Positions 7,896 through 15,474 of a DNA stretch of 64,000 nucleotides are shown one piece after another (the stretch's first letter is position 1; every line of letters starts with the position of its first letter). Under the pieces are notes generated by a model. It was given only the letters and a program-made list of their open reading frames with translations. It made no database searches and was not told where the DNA came from. A program made the position numbers and the translations under genes. This DNA is from Mycolicibacter nonchromogenicus (GTDB taxonomy: Bacteria > Actinomycetota > Actinomycetes > Mycobacteriales > Mycobacteriaceae). The stretch lies in assembly GCF_002101775.1 (NCBI RefSeq), contig NZ_LQPI01000020.1, forward strand, positions 21,370-85,369, in the 5' to 3' direction.

Positions 7896-8648
7896 TCAGC
7901 GCAGCCAGCCGAGCCTGTCGGCGAACATCGCGTATCCGACGAACGCCACGGTGTCGATCACGGCGTGCGCCAGGATCAGCGGCCACAGTCGTCCGCTGCG
8001 CTGCCAGGTGTAGCCGAACACCAGGCCCATGGCGATGTTGCCCAGCCCGGCACCGAATCCCTGATAGAGGTGGTAGGTGCCGCGGAGGAGGGCAGAACAG
8101 GCCAGCGCCACCCAGGGCGACACCCGCAGCTGCTTCAGCCGGGTCAGCAGGTAGCCGACCACGATCACTTCCTCGGCGAAGGCGTTGGCGAACGCGATCA
8201 CGATCAGTATCGGGGCGCGCCACCAGGTGTCGTTGATCGCCGCGGGAATCACGTCGGCGTTGAGGCCCAAGGTTCGTGCCAGCAGGTACAGGCCCAGGCC
8301 GGGCAGCCCGATCAGGGCGGCCAGCCCGAGTGCGCCGGCCACGTCGCCGCGGCGGGGCCACCCGCCGACTCCGATGCGGCCGGGTCCGATTCCGCTGCGC
8401 CACAGCAGGTACAGCGCCAGTGCGCCCCAGGCGATCAGTTGCACCGCCCAGGCGGCGTTGAGCCCCAGGTCGATCAGGTCGAAATAGGACCGGCGAGGGT
8501 TGAGGGGGATCTGCTGGGTGCGCAGGTCACGCAGCACCGCATCGGCGAGCTGCAGAATCGCGGTGACCGCACTGAGGCCGTAGGTGATCGCCAGGACCAG
8601 GACGATCTCCACGCGCAGTGCACGTCGCGGGGTCTGGAGCTCGGACAC
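7896..8648 (-). CDS. CPBP-family intramembrane protease-like protein
   Basis: 250 residues with about seven to eight hydrophobic helices. The C-terminal half matches the CPBP (Abi/CAAX-protease) family: NAFAEEVIVVGYLLTRL corresponds to the Glu-Glu motif, RGTYHLYQG to the FxxxH motif and HAVIDTVAFVGY to the third motif. The Arg that usually follows the Glu-Glu pair is Val, a variant I believe is frequent in actinobacteria. Substrate and function are unknown. The GTG at 8648 is chosen because TACCGT lies 6 nt upstream; an in-frame extension to 8840 would run antiparallel through nothing recognisable and overlap the DUF2470 gene. Confidence 0.75.
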   Translation of the reverse strand: MSELQTPRRALRVEIVLVLAITYGLSAVTAILQLADAVLRDLRTQQIPLNPRRSYFDLIDLGLNAAWAVQLIAWGALALYLLWRSGIGPGRIGVGGWPRRGDVAGALGLAALIGLPGLGLYLLARTLGLNADVIPAAINDTWWRAPILIVIAFANAFAEEVIVVGYLLTRLKQLRVSPWVALACSALLRGTYHLYQGFGAGLGNIAMGLVFGYTWQRSGRLWPLILAHAVIDTVAFVGYAMFADRLGWLR

Positions 8649-8654
8649 CTCGCC

Positions 8655-8660
8655 ACGGTA
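8655..8660 (-). promoter_or_regulatory. -10 box, leaderless CPBP gene promoter
   Basis: On the minus strand TACCGT lies 6 nt upstream of the GTG at 8648. The intervening GGCGAG could alternatively act as a close Shine-Dalgarno site. Confidence 0.45.
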
Positions 8661-8686
8661 GCTGCTGGAACTACGGCGTCGACCTG

Positions 8687-9511
8687 CTACTGCGCCTGAC
8701 GCCGGGCCTGCAGCCCGTTGAGAAACGGGCAGCCCAGCAGCGCGCGAACCGCGCGGTTCAGGCTCAGCACATCCTCGACCGGCCGCGGGAAACTCAGCCG
8801 AACGTCGCGGTCCCCCTCGGGGGCCTCCACCCGCAGCCACATGCCGTAGCGGTCCACGGCCAGCGGGCGCGCCGGGCCGCGACGCAGCTGCGGCGGCAGT
8901 TTTGCGGCGGCGAGTCGGGCCACCATGTCCGAATGCGCCGAGTCCAGGTGCTGCAGCCAGTGCGCCTCGATGGCACAGAACGGGTCGGGGCGGGCAGCCA
9001 GCAGCTCATGCACGTCGACCGACTCGGCTCCGGTGGCGTCGGCCAGCACCGCCGACTCGGGTGTCAACCGAAGCAGTGCGTAGTCGATGTCGGAATCGTT
9101 GGCGCCGACGTGACGGGAGCACGACACCGAGCGCGGTGAAACAACCTGGAGCAGAGCCGGATTGGGATCGACCGCCGCGATCTGGTCGAGCAGCACGGAG
9201 ATCTCACGGTCGGGCACCGGGCGCAGCACACCCCGGATCCACGCCAGCGCGCGCACTCGCTCGCGCAGCCGCAACGGTGCGTGATCGGTCAACTCGATCA
9301 TGGCCTGCACGGAGTCGGCCGCGGCCTGCGCGACCGGATTCTCGACCGGGACGGCGACCACCACGGATCCGTCGACCAGGTGGCACACCGGTGCGTGCAC
9401 CGGTGTGGCGTCGGCGGCGTCGGCGATCGCCACCAAGGCCTGGCCGCGGATGCAGGCGCTGCGAATGCGCTCGGCGGACGTCGGGACGGTTGCTGCGGTA
9501 GCTGTGGCCAT
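8687..9511 (-). CDS. DUF2470-domain iron-regulated protein
   Basis: 274 residues. The N-terminal two-thirds resembles a flavin-reductase-like split barrel and the C-terminal part a DUF2470 domain (about 175-255, EAHWLQHLDSAHSDMVARLA through GMWLRVEAPEGDRDVRLSFP), the pairing seen in HugZ-like haem-handling proteins. Position matches Rv3839, which I recall as IdeR-repressed in M. tuberculosis. The ATG at 9511 has an AAAGG ribosome-binding site. A 16/19 IdeR box overlaps the predicted -10, so iron should shut the gene off. Enzymatic activity is not established; a role in haem or iron metabolism is inferred. Confidence 0.8.
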   Translation of the reverse strand: MATATAATVPTSAERIRSACIRGQALVAIADAADATPVHAPVCHLVDGSVVVAVPVENPVAQAAADSVQAMIELTDHAPLRLRERVRALAWIRGVLRPVPDREISVLLDQIAAVDPNPALLQVVSPRSVSCSRHVGANDSDIDYALLRLTPESAVLADATGAESVDVHELLAARPDPFCAIEAHWLQHLDSAHSDMVARLAAAKLPPQLRRGPARPLAVDRYGMWLRVEAPEGDRDVRLSFPRPVEDVLSLNRAVRALLGCPFLNGLQARRQAQ

Positions 9512-9527
9512 CGATCACCTTTCGAAG

Positions 9528-9546
9528 TGAGGTAAGGCTAACTTAA
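9528..9546. promoter_or_regulatory. Strong IdeR iron box
   Basis: TGAGGTAAGGCTAACTTAA matches the IdeR consensus at 16 of 19 positions. It covers the likely -10 (TAGCCT on the minus strand, 9535-9540) of the DUF2470 gene, a repressing arrangement. The divergent pheA promoter is about 90 bp away and need not be affected. Confidence 0.85.
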
Positions 9547-9634
9547 TTAATGACCGCGAGGGGCGCAACAGGAAATGCGGAATCGCCGCAGCGGCGCCAC
9601 GCCGCCGGTGAGCGCGCCGGCGGGCTGCGGCCGA

Positions 9635-9640
9635 TAGGGT
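9635..9640 (+). promoter_or_regulatory. -10 box, leaderless pheA promoter
   Basis: TAGGGT is followed by 6 nt and the GTG at 9647, predicting a leaderless pheA-gpm2 mRNA. Confidence 0.6.
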
Positions 9641-9646
9641 TGTCCG

Positions 9647-10513
9647 GTGACCCGCATCAGCTATCTCGGCCCGGCGGGGACCTTCGCCGAAGCGGCGCTG
9701 CTCGCGTTGACCGGCGCCGGACGGGTTCCCGACGCCGACCTCGAACCGGTGCCGGCCGAGAGCACGCCGGCGGCTCTCGAGGCGGTGCGCTCCGGCGCCG
9801 CCGACTACGCGTGCGTGCCGATTGAGAACTCGATCGAGGGCGGCGTGACGCCCACCCTGGACGGGCTCGCGGTGGGCACGCCGTTGCAGATATTCGCCGA
9901 GATCACCCTCGACGTCTCGTTTTCGATCGTCGTCGCGCCGGGTCGCGGTGAGGCGGACATTCGCACGGTGGCCGCCCACCCGGTGGCGGGCGCGCAGGTG
10001 CGGCGCTGGCTGGCCGAGCATCTGCCAGGTGCCCAGACCGTGCCGGCCAACTCCAATGCCGCTGCGGCGCAACAGGTCTATGACGGCGAGGTGGACGCCG
10101 GGGTGAGCACCGCGCTGGCCGCCCAGCAGCGTGGGCTGGTTTCCCTGGCCGAGGGTGTCATCGACGAACCCAATGCGCGGACGCGCTTCGTGCTGGTGGG
10201 CAACCCGGCGCAGCCGCCGGTGCGCACCGGCGCCGACCGGACATCGGTGGTGCTGCGCCTGGACAACGCGCCCGGAGCCCTGGCGGCTGCCCTGACCGAA
10301 TTCGGAAGTCGCGGTATCGATCTGACACGCATCGAGTCGCGGCCGACCCGCACCGAGCTGGGCACCTATCTGTTCTTCCTGGACTGCGTCGGACACATCG
10401 AGGACGAGGCGGTCGCCGAGGCGCTGCAGGCACTGCGCCGCAGCTGCGCCGACGTCCGCTACCTGGGCTCCTGGCCCATCGCGTCGCCGCGCCGATCCGG
10501 AGTGGTGTCATGA
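9647..10513 (+). CDS. pheA: Prephenate dehydratase PheA
   Basis: 288 residues. It converts prephenate to phenylpyruvate in phenylalanine biosynthesis. The catalytic domain (1-185) begins ISYLGPAGTFAEAA and contains CVPIENSIEGGV and the conserved Thr-Arg-Phe motif (ARTRFVLVG). A C-terminal ACT regulatory domain (about 200-275) has GALAAALTEF and the ESRPTR phenylalanine-binding motif, so feedback inhibition is expected. It is a stand-alone monofunctional dehydratase like Rv3838c. The GTG start is fixed by a -10 box 6 nt upstream. It overlaps gpm2 by 4 bp. Confidence 0.95.
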   Translation: MTRISYLGPAGTFAEAALLALTGAGRVPDADLEPVPAESTPAALEAVRSGAADYACVPIENSIEGGVTPTLDGLAVGTPLQIFAEITLDVSFSIVVAPGRGEADIRTVAAHPVAGAQVRRWLAEHLPGAQTVPANSNAAAAQQVYDGEVDAGVSTALAAQQRGLVSLAEGVIDEPNARTRFVLVGNPAQPPVRTGADRTSVVLRLDNAPGALAAALTEFGSRGIDLTRIESRPTRTELGTYLFFLDCVGHIEDEAVAEALQALRRSCADVRYLGSWPIASPRRSGVVS

Positions 10514-11202
10514 GCGGGCGACTGGTGCTGCTGCGCCACGGCCAGTCCTACGGCAACGTCGAGCGCCGACTCGACACCCGCCCGCCCGGAACGGAACTGA
10601 CCCCGCTGGGCCGCGAACAGGCCAGGAATTTCGCCGCAGAGGGCAGACACCGCCCGATGCTGGTCGCCCATTCGGTGGCCACCCGCGCGGTGCAGACCGC
10701 CGCCGAGATCAGCGGCCGACTGGGCGGCGTGACCGCCCGCGCCCTGGAAGGCATTCACGAGGTGCAGGCCGGCGAGCTGGAGAACCGCACCGACGACGAC
10801 GCGATCGCCGAGTTCAACGCGATCTATCAACGCTGGCACTCCGGCGAGACCGGCCTCGCACTGCCCGGCGGCGAGTCGGCCGAACAGGTGCTCGACCGCT
10901 ACCTGCCGGTCGTCACCGACCTGCGGCTGCGCTACCTCGACGATGAGGATTGGACCGGGGACATCGTCGTGGTCAGCCACGGCGCGGCGATCCGCCTGGC
11001 GGCGGCGACGCTGGCGGGGGTGGATGCCGGCTTCGTCCTGGACAACCATCTGGAGAACGCCACCGCCGTGGTGCTGGCCCCCATCACCGACGGCCGGTGG
11101 AGCTGTGTGCAGTGGGGCTCGCTGACGCCCCCGTTTTGTCCCGAACCGAACCCGGACCCGGTCGGCGACGCGTTGCGGTCCGACACCGACCCGATGGGTT
11201 AG
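10510..11202 (+). CDS. gpm2: Histidine-phosphatase family protein (Gpm2-like)
   Basis: 230 residues. This is a branch-1 histidine phosphatase: LLRHGQSYGNVERR carries the phospho-accepting His, the Arg pair is present (ATRAVQTA), and DIVVVSHGAAIRL supplies the second catalytic His. It corresponds in place to Rv3837c, annotated as a second phosphoglycerate mutase. The short length and missing PGAM inserts make a small-molecule phosphatase more likely than glycolytic mutase activity. It is translationally coupled to pheA through an ATGA overlap. The stop codon directly abuts the stop of the convergent 62-aa gene. Confidence 0.85.
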   Translation: MSGRLVLLRHGQSYGNVERRLDTRPPGTELTPLGREQARNFAAEGRHRPMLVAHSVATRAVQTAAEISGRLGGVTARALEGIHEVQAGELENRTDDDAIAEFNAIYQRWHSGETGLALPGGESAEQVLDRYLPVVTDLRLRYLDDEDWTGDIVVVSHGAAIRLAAATLAGVDAGFVLDNHLENATAVVLAPITDGRWSCVQWGSLTPPFCPEPNPDPVGDALRSDTDPMG

Positions 11203-11391
11203 CTACACCGCCTGCGCGTACACCCGGGCGCAGTGGCAGCCGACCGCCTCGCAGTCCAAGGCGAACGGATGCGGCAGCACCTGGCCGGGGCAGCCGTCCT
11301 CGGTGCACTCCGCGGCCTGATGAACATGGTGGATGAGTGTCCCGTGGCAGTGCTCCAGCTCCGCCCGGCAGTCTCGGCAGTGGTCATCCAT
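11203..11391 (-). CDS. Small Cys/His-rich conserved protein, 62 aa
   Basis: 62 residues starting MDDHCRDCRAELEHCHGTLI, with eight Cys and seven His, including CxxC, HCHG, HHVH and CEAVGCHC clusters. It probably binds one or two metal ions. I recall close relatives in mycobacteria but no assigned function. It is the last gene of the septum-protein/metallopeptidase operon, 59 bp after the metallopeptidase stop. The ATG at 11391 is preferred over a frame extending to 11562, because the upstream residues overlap the metallopeptidase gene and show no conservation-like composition. There is no spacer to the convergent gpm2 gene. Confidence 0.75.
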   Translation of the reverse strand: MDDHCRDCRAELEHCHGTLIHHVHQAAECTEDGCPGQVLPHPFALDCEAVGCHCARVYAQAV

Positions 11392-11450
11392 GGGTCGTTC
11401 ATAGCACTGCGCGCCGACAACCCCGGTCCGGCGCGCCGCACCGAGCGCCG

Positions 11451-11801
11451 TCAGCCCCAGCCCAATTCGTGCAGCCGGTCGTCGTCGATCCCGAAGTGAT
11501 GGGCGATCTCGTGGATCACCGTGATCCGGACCTCGTCGACCACCTCGTCCTCGGACTCGCACATCTCCAGCAGAGCATCCCGATAGATGGTGATGGTGTC
11601 GGGCAGCGAGCCGGCGTAGCTGGAATCGCGCTCGGTCAGCGCCACCCCTTCATAGAGCCCGAGCAGATCGGGCTCCTCGGCGTTGCGGTCTTCCACCAGC
11701 ACCACAACGTTGTTGAAGGCCGCGGCCAACTCGCGCGGAATCAGGTCCAGGGCGTCGGAGACAAGATCGTCGAACCGGCGCGGGTCCATCGCGACACTCA
11801 C
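11451..11801 (-). CDS. Minimal zinc metallopeptidase (zincin) family protein
   Basis: 116 residues. It carries a zinc-protease HExxH motif near the C-terminus (ITVIHEIAHHFGIDDDRLHELGWG), with a downstream Glu in HEL as a possible third ligand. It belongs to the short metallopeptidase family found across actinobacteria (like Rv3836). The N-terminal part (MDPRRFDDLVSDALDLIPRE) is the family's helical lead-in. There is no signal peptide, so a cytoplasmic role is inferred; substrates are unknown. The ATG overlaps the stop of the septum-formation gene by 4 bp. Confidence 0.87.
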   Translation of the reverse strand: MSVAMDPRRFDDLVSDALDLIPRELAAAFNNVVVLVEDRNAEEPDLLGLYEGVALTERDSSYAGSLPDTITIYRDALLEMCESEDEVVDEVRITVIHEIAHHFGIDDDRLHELGWG

Positions 11802-12916
11802 CGCGGCTGGCTACCGGCGGGCAATTGATTCAGCCGCTCCGCGGGGATCGACGGCGGCGGAACGGGGGGCTGACCGTTGATCAGCAGCGATCCGCGGGCA
11901 CTGTTGATCAGCGTCGCCCAGCCGCCGTTGCCCAACGTGGCGCCGAGGCTGCAGGACACCGATCGGCTGCCCGCCGCCCAGCTGGGCAGCGAGACGGTGG
12001 CATAGGTCAGCGTCAGCGTCGTGTCGCGCAGCTGCACCGGGTCCAGGTAGGCGTCGGTGAGCCGGGTGCAGGACTCCTTGATGAAGGCATCCTGTTCGGG
12101 CTCGGGAGGCAGCGCGTCGGGAAAACGCTCGGCCAGGTTGACCGTGCCGGTGACTTCCTTGGTGTGCGGTGCCGCGCAGTCGACCGGAACGTCGTTGGGC
12201 TGGTTGGTGGCCGGATCGATGCCCAGGCAGGTGCCCGGCGGCCAGACCTTGGACTGGTCGATGTCGGCGATCTTGCCGACGAACGCGGTCTGCTGGCCGC
12301 CCACGCCCGGCAGTTGCAGGCCGCACAACATCCGCCGCTCGCCGTGCTGGCGCCACGCGCGGTCGCCCGCCCACAGCATGCTGGCGACGAACTTGCTGTG
12401 CGGGTCGAACTTGGCGCCCAGATAGCGGCGCACCGACGACTCACACTGTTCCTGGGTGATCTGCTCGATGCGGGCCATCGACGGCGGCGGGGCGTCCGGC
12501 CCGTATTCGGCGCCCGGGAACATCTTCATGTCCACCGGGCCGGACACCTCGAACTTGTGCTCCTCGGCGCAGCTGACGATCGTCGCCGCATCCAGGTCGT
12601 TCTCCGGCCAGTTCAGGCAGTCCCCGGAAACGGCGCGATCGATCGCCTCGTTGCCCTTGACGGTCCCCAGCCCCAGCCCCGGACCAGTGCCTTTGCCGCC
12701 CACGACCGGTACCGGCTCGGCGTTCAGGCGGCCCAGCAGCCCGGCGGGCCCCTCGCCGAGGACGGGCACCACCGTGATCAGACCGGCGATCAGCAACCCG
12801 CCCAGCGCGGTCAGCAACAGCGCGCGCCGCGTCGGGGCGGCGGGCAGCGTGCGTCGCCAAGACACCCGCTTGGCGGGTGGATTCTCCTGGTCGGCTGCCT
12901 CTGACATCGGCTCCAT
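11798..12916 (-). CDS. Membrane-anchored septum-formation-domain protein
   Basis: 372 residues. A short cytoplasmic segment, one transmembrane helix (about 29-52, ALLLTALGGLLIAGLITVV) and an extracellular region with two repeated modules centred on CLNWPENDLDAATIVSCAEE and CLGIDPATNQPNDVPVDCAA, each with paired Cys. This is the Septum_form domain, as in Rv3835. Both modules contain CxxxH-like AHTKEV/EHKFEV segments of the family. A role at the division site or envelope is inferred from the domain name only. ATG 12916 and ATG 12907 are both possible. It heads an operon with the metallopeptidase and the Cys/His-rich peptide. Confidence 0.83.
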   Translation of the reverse strand: MEPMSEAADQENPPAKRVSWRRTLPAAPTRRALLLTALGGLLIAGLITVVPVLGEGPAGLLGRLNAEPVPVVGGKGTGPGLGLGTVKGNEAIDRAVSGDCLNWPENDLDAATIVSCAEEHKFEVSGPVDMKMFPGAEYGPDAPPPSMARIEQITQEQCESSVRRYLGAKFDPHSKFVASMLWAGDRAWRQHGERRMLCGLQLPGVGGQQTAFVGKIADIDQSKVWPPGTCLGIDPATNQPNDVPVDCAAPHTKEVTGTVNLAERFPDALPPEPEQDAFIKESCTRLTDAYLDPVQLRDTTLTLTYATVSLPSWAAGSRSVSCSLGATLGNGGWATLINSARGSLLINGQPPVPPPSIPAERLNQLPAGSQPR

Positions 12917-12977
12917 TCTGACAGGCAGCCGCAGACGCGTGACAAATGATGCGAAAGTGATGCAGCCGGCCAGGTTG

Positions 12978-12983
12978 TAGGGT
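12978..12983 (+). promoter_or_regulatory. -10 box, leaderless serS promoter
   Basis: TAGGGT sits 6 nt upstream of the GTG at 12990. Confidence 0.6.
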
Positions 12984-12989
12984 TTTGCC

Positions 12990-14252
12990 GTGATCGACCT
13001 GAAGCTGCTGCGTGAAGACCCCGACCGTGTCCGCCGCTCCCAGGTGGGTCGCGGTGAGGACCCGGCCCTGGTGGACGCCCTGCTGGCCGCCGACACCGCA
13101 CGCCGCGCGGCCATCGCCGCCGCTGACTCGATGCGCGCCGAACAGAAGGCGGCCAGCAAGTTGGTCGGCAAAGCGACGCCCGAGGAGCGCCCCGCACTGC
13201 TGGCGCGGGCCAAGGAGCTGGCCGAGCAGGTCAAGGCCGCCGAGACTGCCCAGAGTGAGGCCGAAGCGGCCTTCACGGCTGCGCACATGGCGATTGCCAA
13301 CGTGGTGATCGACGGAGTGCCCCCCGGCGGCGAAGACGACTTCACGGTGCGCGACGTGGTCGGTGAGCCGCCGGCGATCGAGAACCCGCGGGACCACCTC
13401 GAACTCGGTGAGGCGCTGGGCCTGATCGACATGGGGCGCGGCGCCAAGGTCTCGGGTTCGCGGTTCTACTTCCTGACCGGCCGCGGCGCGCTGCTGCAAC
13501 TGGGTCTGTTGCAGCTGGCCGTACGCGTGGCCGTCGACAACGGGTTCACCCCGATGATCACGCCGTCGCTGGTCCGCCCCGAGGTGATGTCCGGCACCGG
13601 ATTCCTCGGCGCGCACGCCGACGAGGTCTACCGGCTCGAAGCCGACGACCTGTATCTGGTGGGCACCTCCGAGGTGCCGCTGGCGGGCTACCACGCCGAC
13701 GAGATCCTCGACCTGTCGGGCGGGCCCCTGCGCTACGCCGGGTGGTCATCGTGTTTCCGCCGGGAGGCCGGCAGCTACGGCAAGGACACCCGCGGCATCA
13801 TTCGGGTGCACCAGTTCGACAAGGTCGAGGGGTTCGTCTACTGCCGGCCCGAGGAGGCCGAAGCCGAACACGACCGGCTGCTCGGCTGGCAGCGCGAGAT
13901 GCTGGCCCACATCGAGGTGCCCTACCGGGTGATCGACGTCGCCGCGGGCGATCTCGGATCCTCGGCTGCCCGCAAGTTCGACTGTGAGGCGTGGGTGCCC
14001 TCCCAGGGCACCTACCGCGAGCTGACGTCGACGTCGAACTGCACCACCTTCCAGGCCCGCCGGCTGGCGACCCGCTACCGCGACGAGAACGGCAAGCCGC
14101 AGACCGCGGCCACCCTGAACGGCACGCTGGCGACCACCCGGTGGCTGGTGGCGATCCTGGAGAACCACCAGCAGCCCGACGGCAGTGTGCGGGTGCCGAA
14201 GGCGCTGGTGCCCTACGTCGGCGTGGAGGTTCTGGAACCGGCCGGCTCCTGA
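12990..14252 (+). CDS. serS: Seryl-tRNA synthetase
   Basis: 420 residues, the usual length. It charges tRNA-Ser. The N-terminal 110 residues form the long antiparallel coiled coil that grips the tRNA variable arm (Ala/Glu/Lys-rich heptads). The class II catalytic core follows: motif 2 at [20 protein letters not shown] with the ATP-binding Arg, [13 protein letters not shown], and motif 3 at [20 protein letters not shown]. The GTG start is fixed by a -10 box 6 nt upstream and by the family N-terminus [12 protein letters not shown]. It corresponds to Rv3834c. Confidence 0.97.
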   Translation: MIDLKLLREDPDRVRRSQVGRGEDPALVDALLAADTARRAAIAAADSMRAEQKAASKLVGKATPEERPALLARAKELAEQVKAAETAQSEAEAAFTAAHMAIANVVIDGVPPGGEDDFTVRDVVGEPPAIENPRDHLELGEALGLIDMGRGAKVSGSRFYFLTGRGALLQLGLLQLAVRVAVDNGFTPMITPSLVRPEVMSGTGFLGAHADEVYRLEADDLYLVGTSEVPLAGYHADEILDLSGGPLRYAGWSSCFRREAGSYGKDTRGIIRVHQFDKVEGFVYCRPEEAEAEHDRLLGWQREMLAHIEVPYRVIDVAAGDLGSSAARKFDCEAWVPSQGTYRELTSTSNCTTFQARRLATRYRDENGKPQTAATLNGTLATTRWLVAILENHQQPDGSVRVPKALVPYVGVEVLEPAGS

Positions 14253-14268
14253 TTCGCGTGCCGAGCAG

Positions 14269-14742
14269 CTACTCCGCGGCCTTGGCGTGCCGGTGCTGGC
14301 GCTCCATGGTGGCGAAGTAGAAGGCGTAGGCGAAGGCGCAGCTGGTGAACAGGCTCGACACGAAGTACAGCCAGGGACGCCGCAGCCCTCGGCGATAGCC
14401 GTCGACGATGGTGAACAGCGGCAGCAGAACGACGTTGATGATCGTGTAGTCCTGGCTGGCCGAACCGGCCGCCGGGTTGGTGAACATCAGCTGGATGTAG
14501 TGCGTCCAACTTCCCGGCCCCCAGATCGGGTTGTGGTTGGGGCCGTGCGCGTATTGCTGAACAAAGCGGATGTTGAAGTACCAGCCCAGCACGATCGAGG
14601 CGAGGCCGACCGCGTAGTACACCATTTCCAGAGGTGAGAAAGCGCTGCCCCCAGCGGGTTTCGCGAAGACCGCGCGATTGGATGACACGATCCACCACAG
14701 GGTCGCCAGGCCCAGCACTGCATGCACGATGAGCGAGATCAT
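14269..14742 (-). CDS. DUF2834 membrane protein
   Basis: 157 residues with four to five hydrophobic helices: 1-22, 40-62, a loop with NPIWGPGSWTHYIQLMFTNP, 95-115 and 125-148. This is the DUF2834 family; no biochemical function is known. It is transcribed divergently from the TetR gene, and the palindromic operator lies 29 bp upstream of its ATG, so it is probably part of the TetR regulon together with the FAD oxidoreductase. Confidence 0.8.
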   Translation of the reverse strand: MISLIVHAVLGLATLWWIVSSNRAVFAKPAGGSAFSPLEMVYYAVGLASIVLGWYFNIRFVQQYAHGPNHNPIWGPGSWTHYIQLMFTNPAAGSASQDYTIINVVLLPLFTIVDGYRRGLRRPWLYFVSSLFTSCAFAYAFYFATMERQHRHAKAAE

Positions 14743-14771
14743 GGGCCAGTCTCATCACGCGCCGCAAACAT

Positions 14772-14785
14772 TGTCAATATTGCCA
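14772..14785. promoter_or_regulatory. TetR operator copy 1
   Basis: TGTCAATATTGCCA differs at one position from the perfect palindrome TGTCAATATTGACA. It lies between the divergent DUF2834 and TetR genes and just upstream of the TetR -35 region. A matching palindrome lies after the TetR gene. Confidence 0.7.
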
Positions 14786-14809
14786 TTCTGTGCGAGTGTG
14801 TTGCTGCGG

Positions 14810-14815
14810 TACGTT
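14810..14815 (+). promoter_or_regulatory. -10 box, leaderless tetR promoter
   Basis: TACGTT is 7 nt upstream of the ATG at 14823; this favours that start over an in-frame GTG at 14790. Confidence 0.5.
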
Positions 14816-14822
14816 TACCGGC

Positions 14823-15407
14823 ATGCCCAGAACGCCCCAGACCGCGCGTAGCGAACGCACCCGCGAAGCGTTGCGTCAGGCCGCGCTGGTGCGTTTCCTG
14901 GCGCAGGGCGTGGAGGACACCTCCGCCGAGCAGATCGCCGCTGACGCCGGGGTGTCGCTGCGAACGTTCTATCGGCACTTCACCTCCAAGCACGATCTGC
15001 TGTTCGCCGACTATGACGCCGGGCTGCAGTGGTTCCGCAGCGCCCTGGCGGCCCGCCCGCCGGTCGAGCCGATGATCGAGGCCGTCAAGGCGGCGATCTT
15101 CGCGTTCCCCTATGACGTGGAGGCGGTGACCCGGATCGCTGCGCTGCGTGCCGAAGAGCTCGACCCGGAACGGATCGTGCGGCACATCCGGCAGGTGGAG
15201 ATCGACTTCGCCGATGCGGTGGCCGAGCGGCTGCGGGCCACCGCCGGGCGTGAACCGATTGACCCACTGCGGGTGGCCGTCACGGCCCGCTGCATCGCGG
15301 CCGCCGTCTTCGCCGCGATGGAGGTCTGGATGCTGGGTGCCGACCGCACATTGGCCGAGCTGGCCCGGATGTCCCGCGCCGCGCTGGACTCGCTGCGCAA
15401 CCTTTAG
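14823..15407 (+). CDS. TetR-family transcriptional regulator
   Basis: 194 residues. The N-terminal helix-turn-helix (about 15-60) reads ALRQAALVRFLAQGVEDTSAEQIAADAGVSLRTFYRHFTSKHDLL, the standard TetR DNA-binding core. The C-terminal all-helical region would bind a ligand. A near-perfect 14-bp palindrome occurs both upstream of the gene and again 4 bp after its stop, ahead of the FAD oxidoreductase. I infer autoregulation and control of the divergent DUF2834 gene and the downstream oxidoreductase. The ligand is unknown; the oxidoreductase family suggests an isoprenoid or lipid. Confidence 0.9.
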   Translation: MPRTPQTARSERTREALRQAALVRFLAQGVEDTSAEQIAADAGVSLRTFYRHFTSKHDLLFADYDAGLQWFRSALAARPPVEPMIEAVKAAIFAFPYDVEAVTRIAALRAEELDPERIVRHIRQVEIDFADAVAERLRATAGREPIDPLRVAVTARCIAAAVFAAMEVWMLGADRTLAELARMSRAALDSLRNL

Positions 15408-15410
15408 TTC

Positions 15411-15424
15411 CGTCAATATTGACA
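15411..15424. promoter_or_regulatory. TetR operator copy 2
   Basis: CGTCAATATTGACA, with a perfect 12-bp palindromic core GTCAATATTGAC at 15412-15423, lies between tetR and the FAD oxidoreductase gene, 50 bp upstream of the latter's ATG. Confidence 0.75.
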
Positions 15425-15474
15425 AAACCATCCCTGCGTGCCAGCGTTCCTCCGAAAGCGGGAAGGGCGGATGG

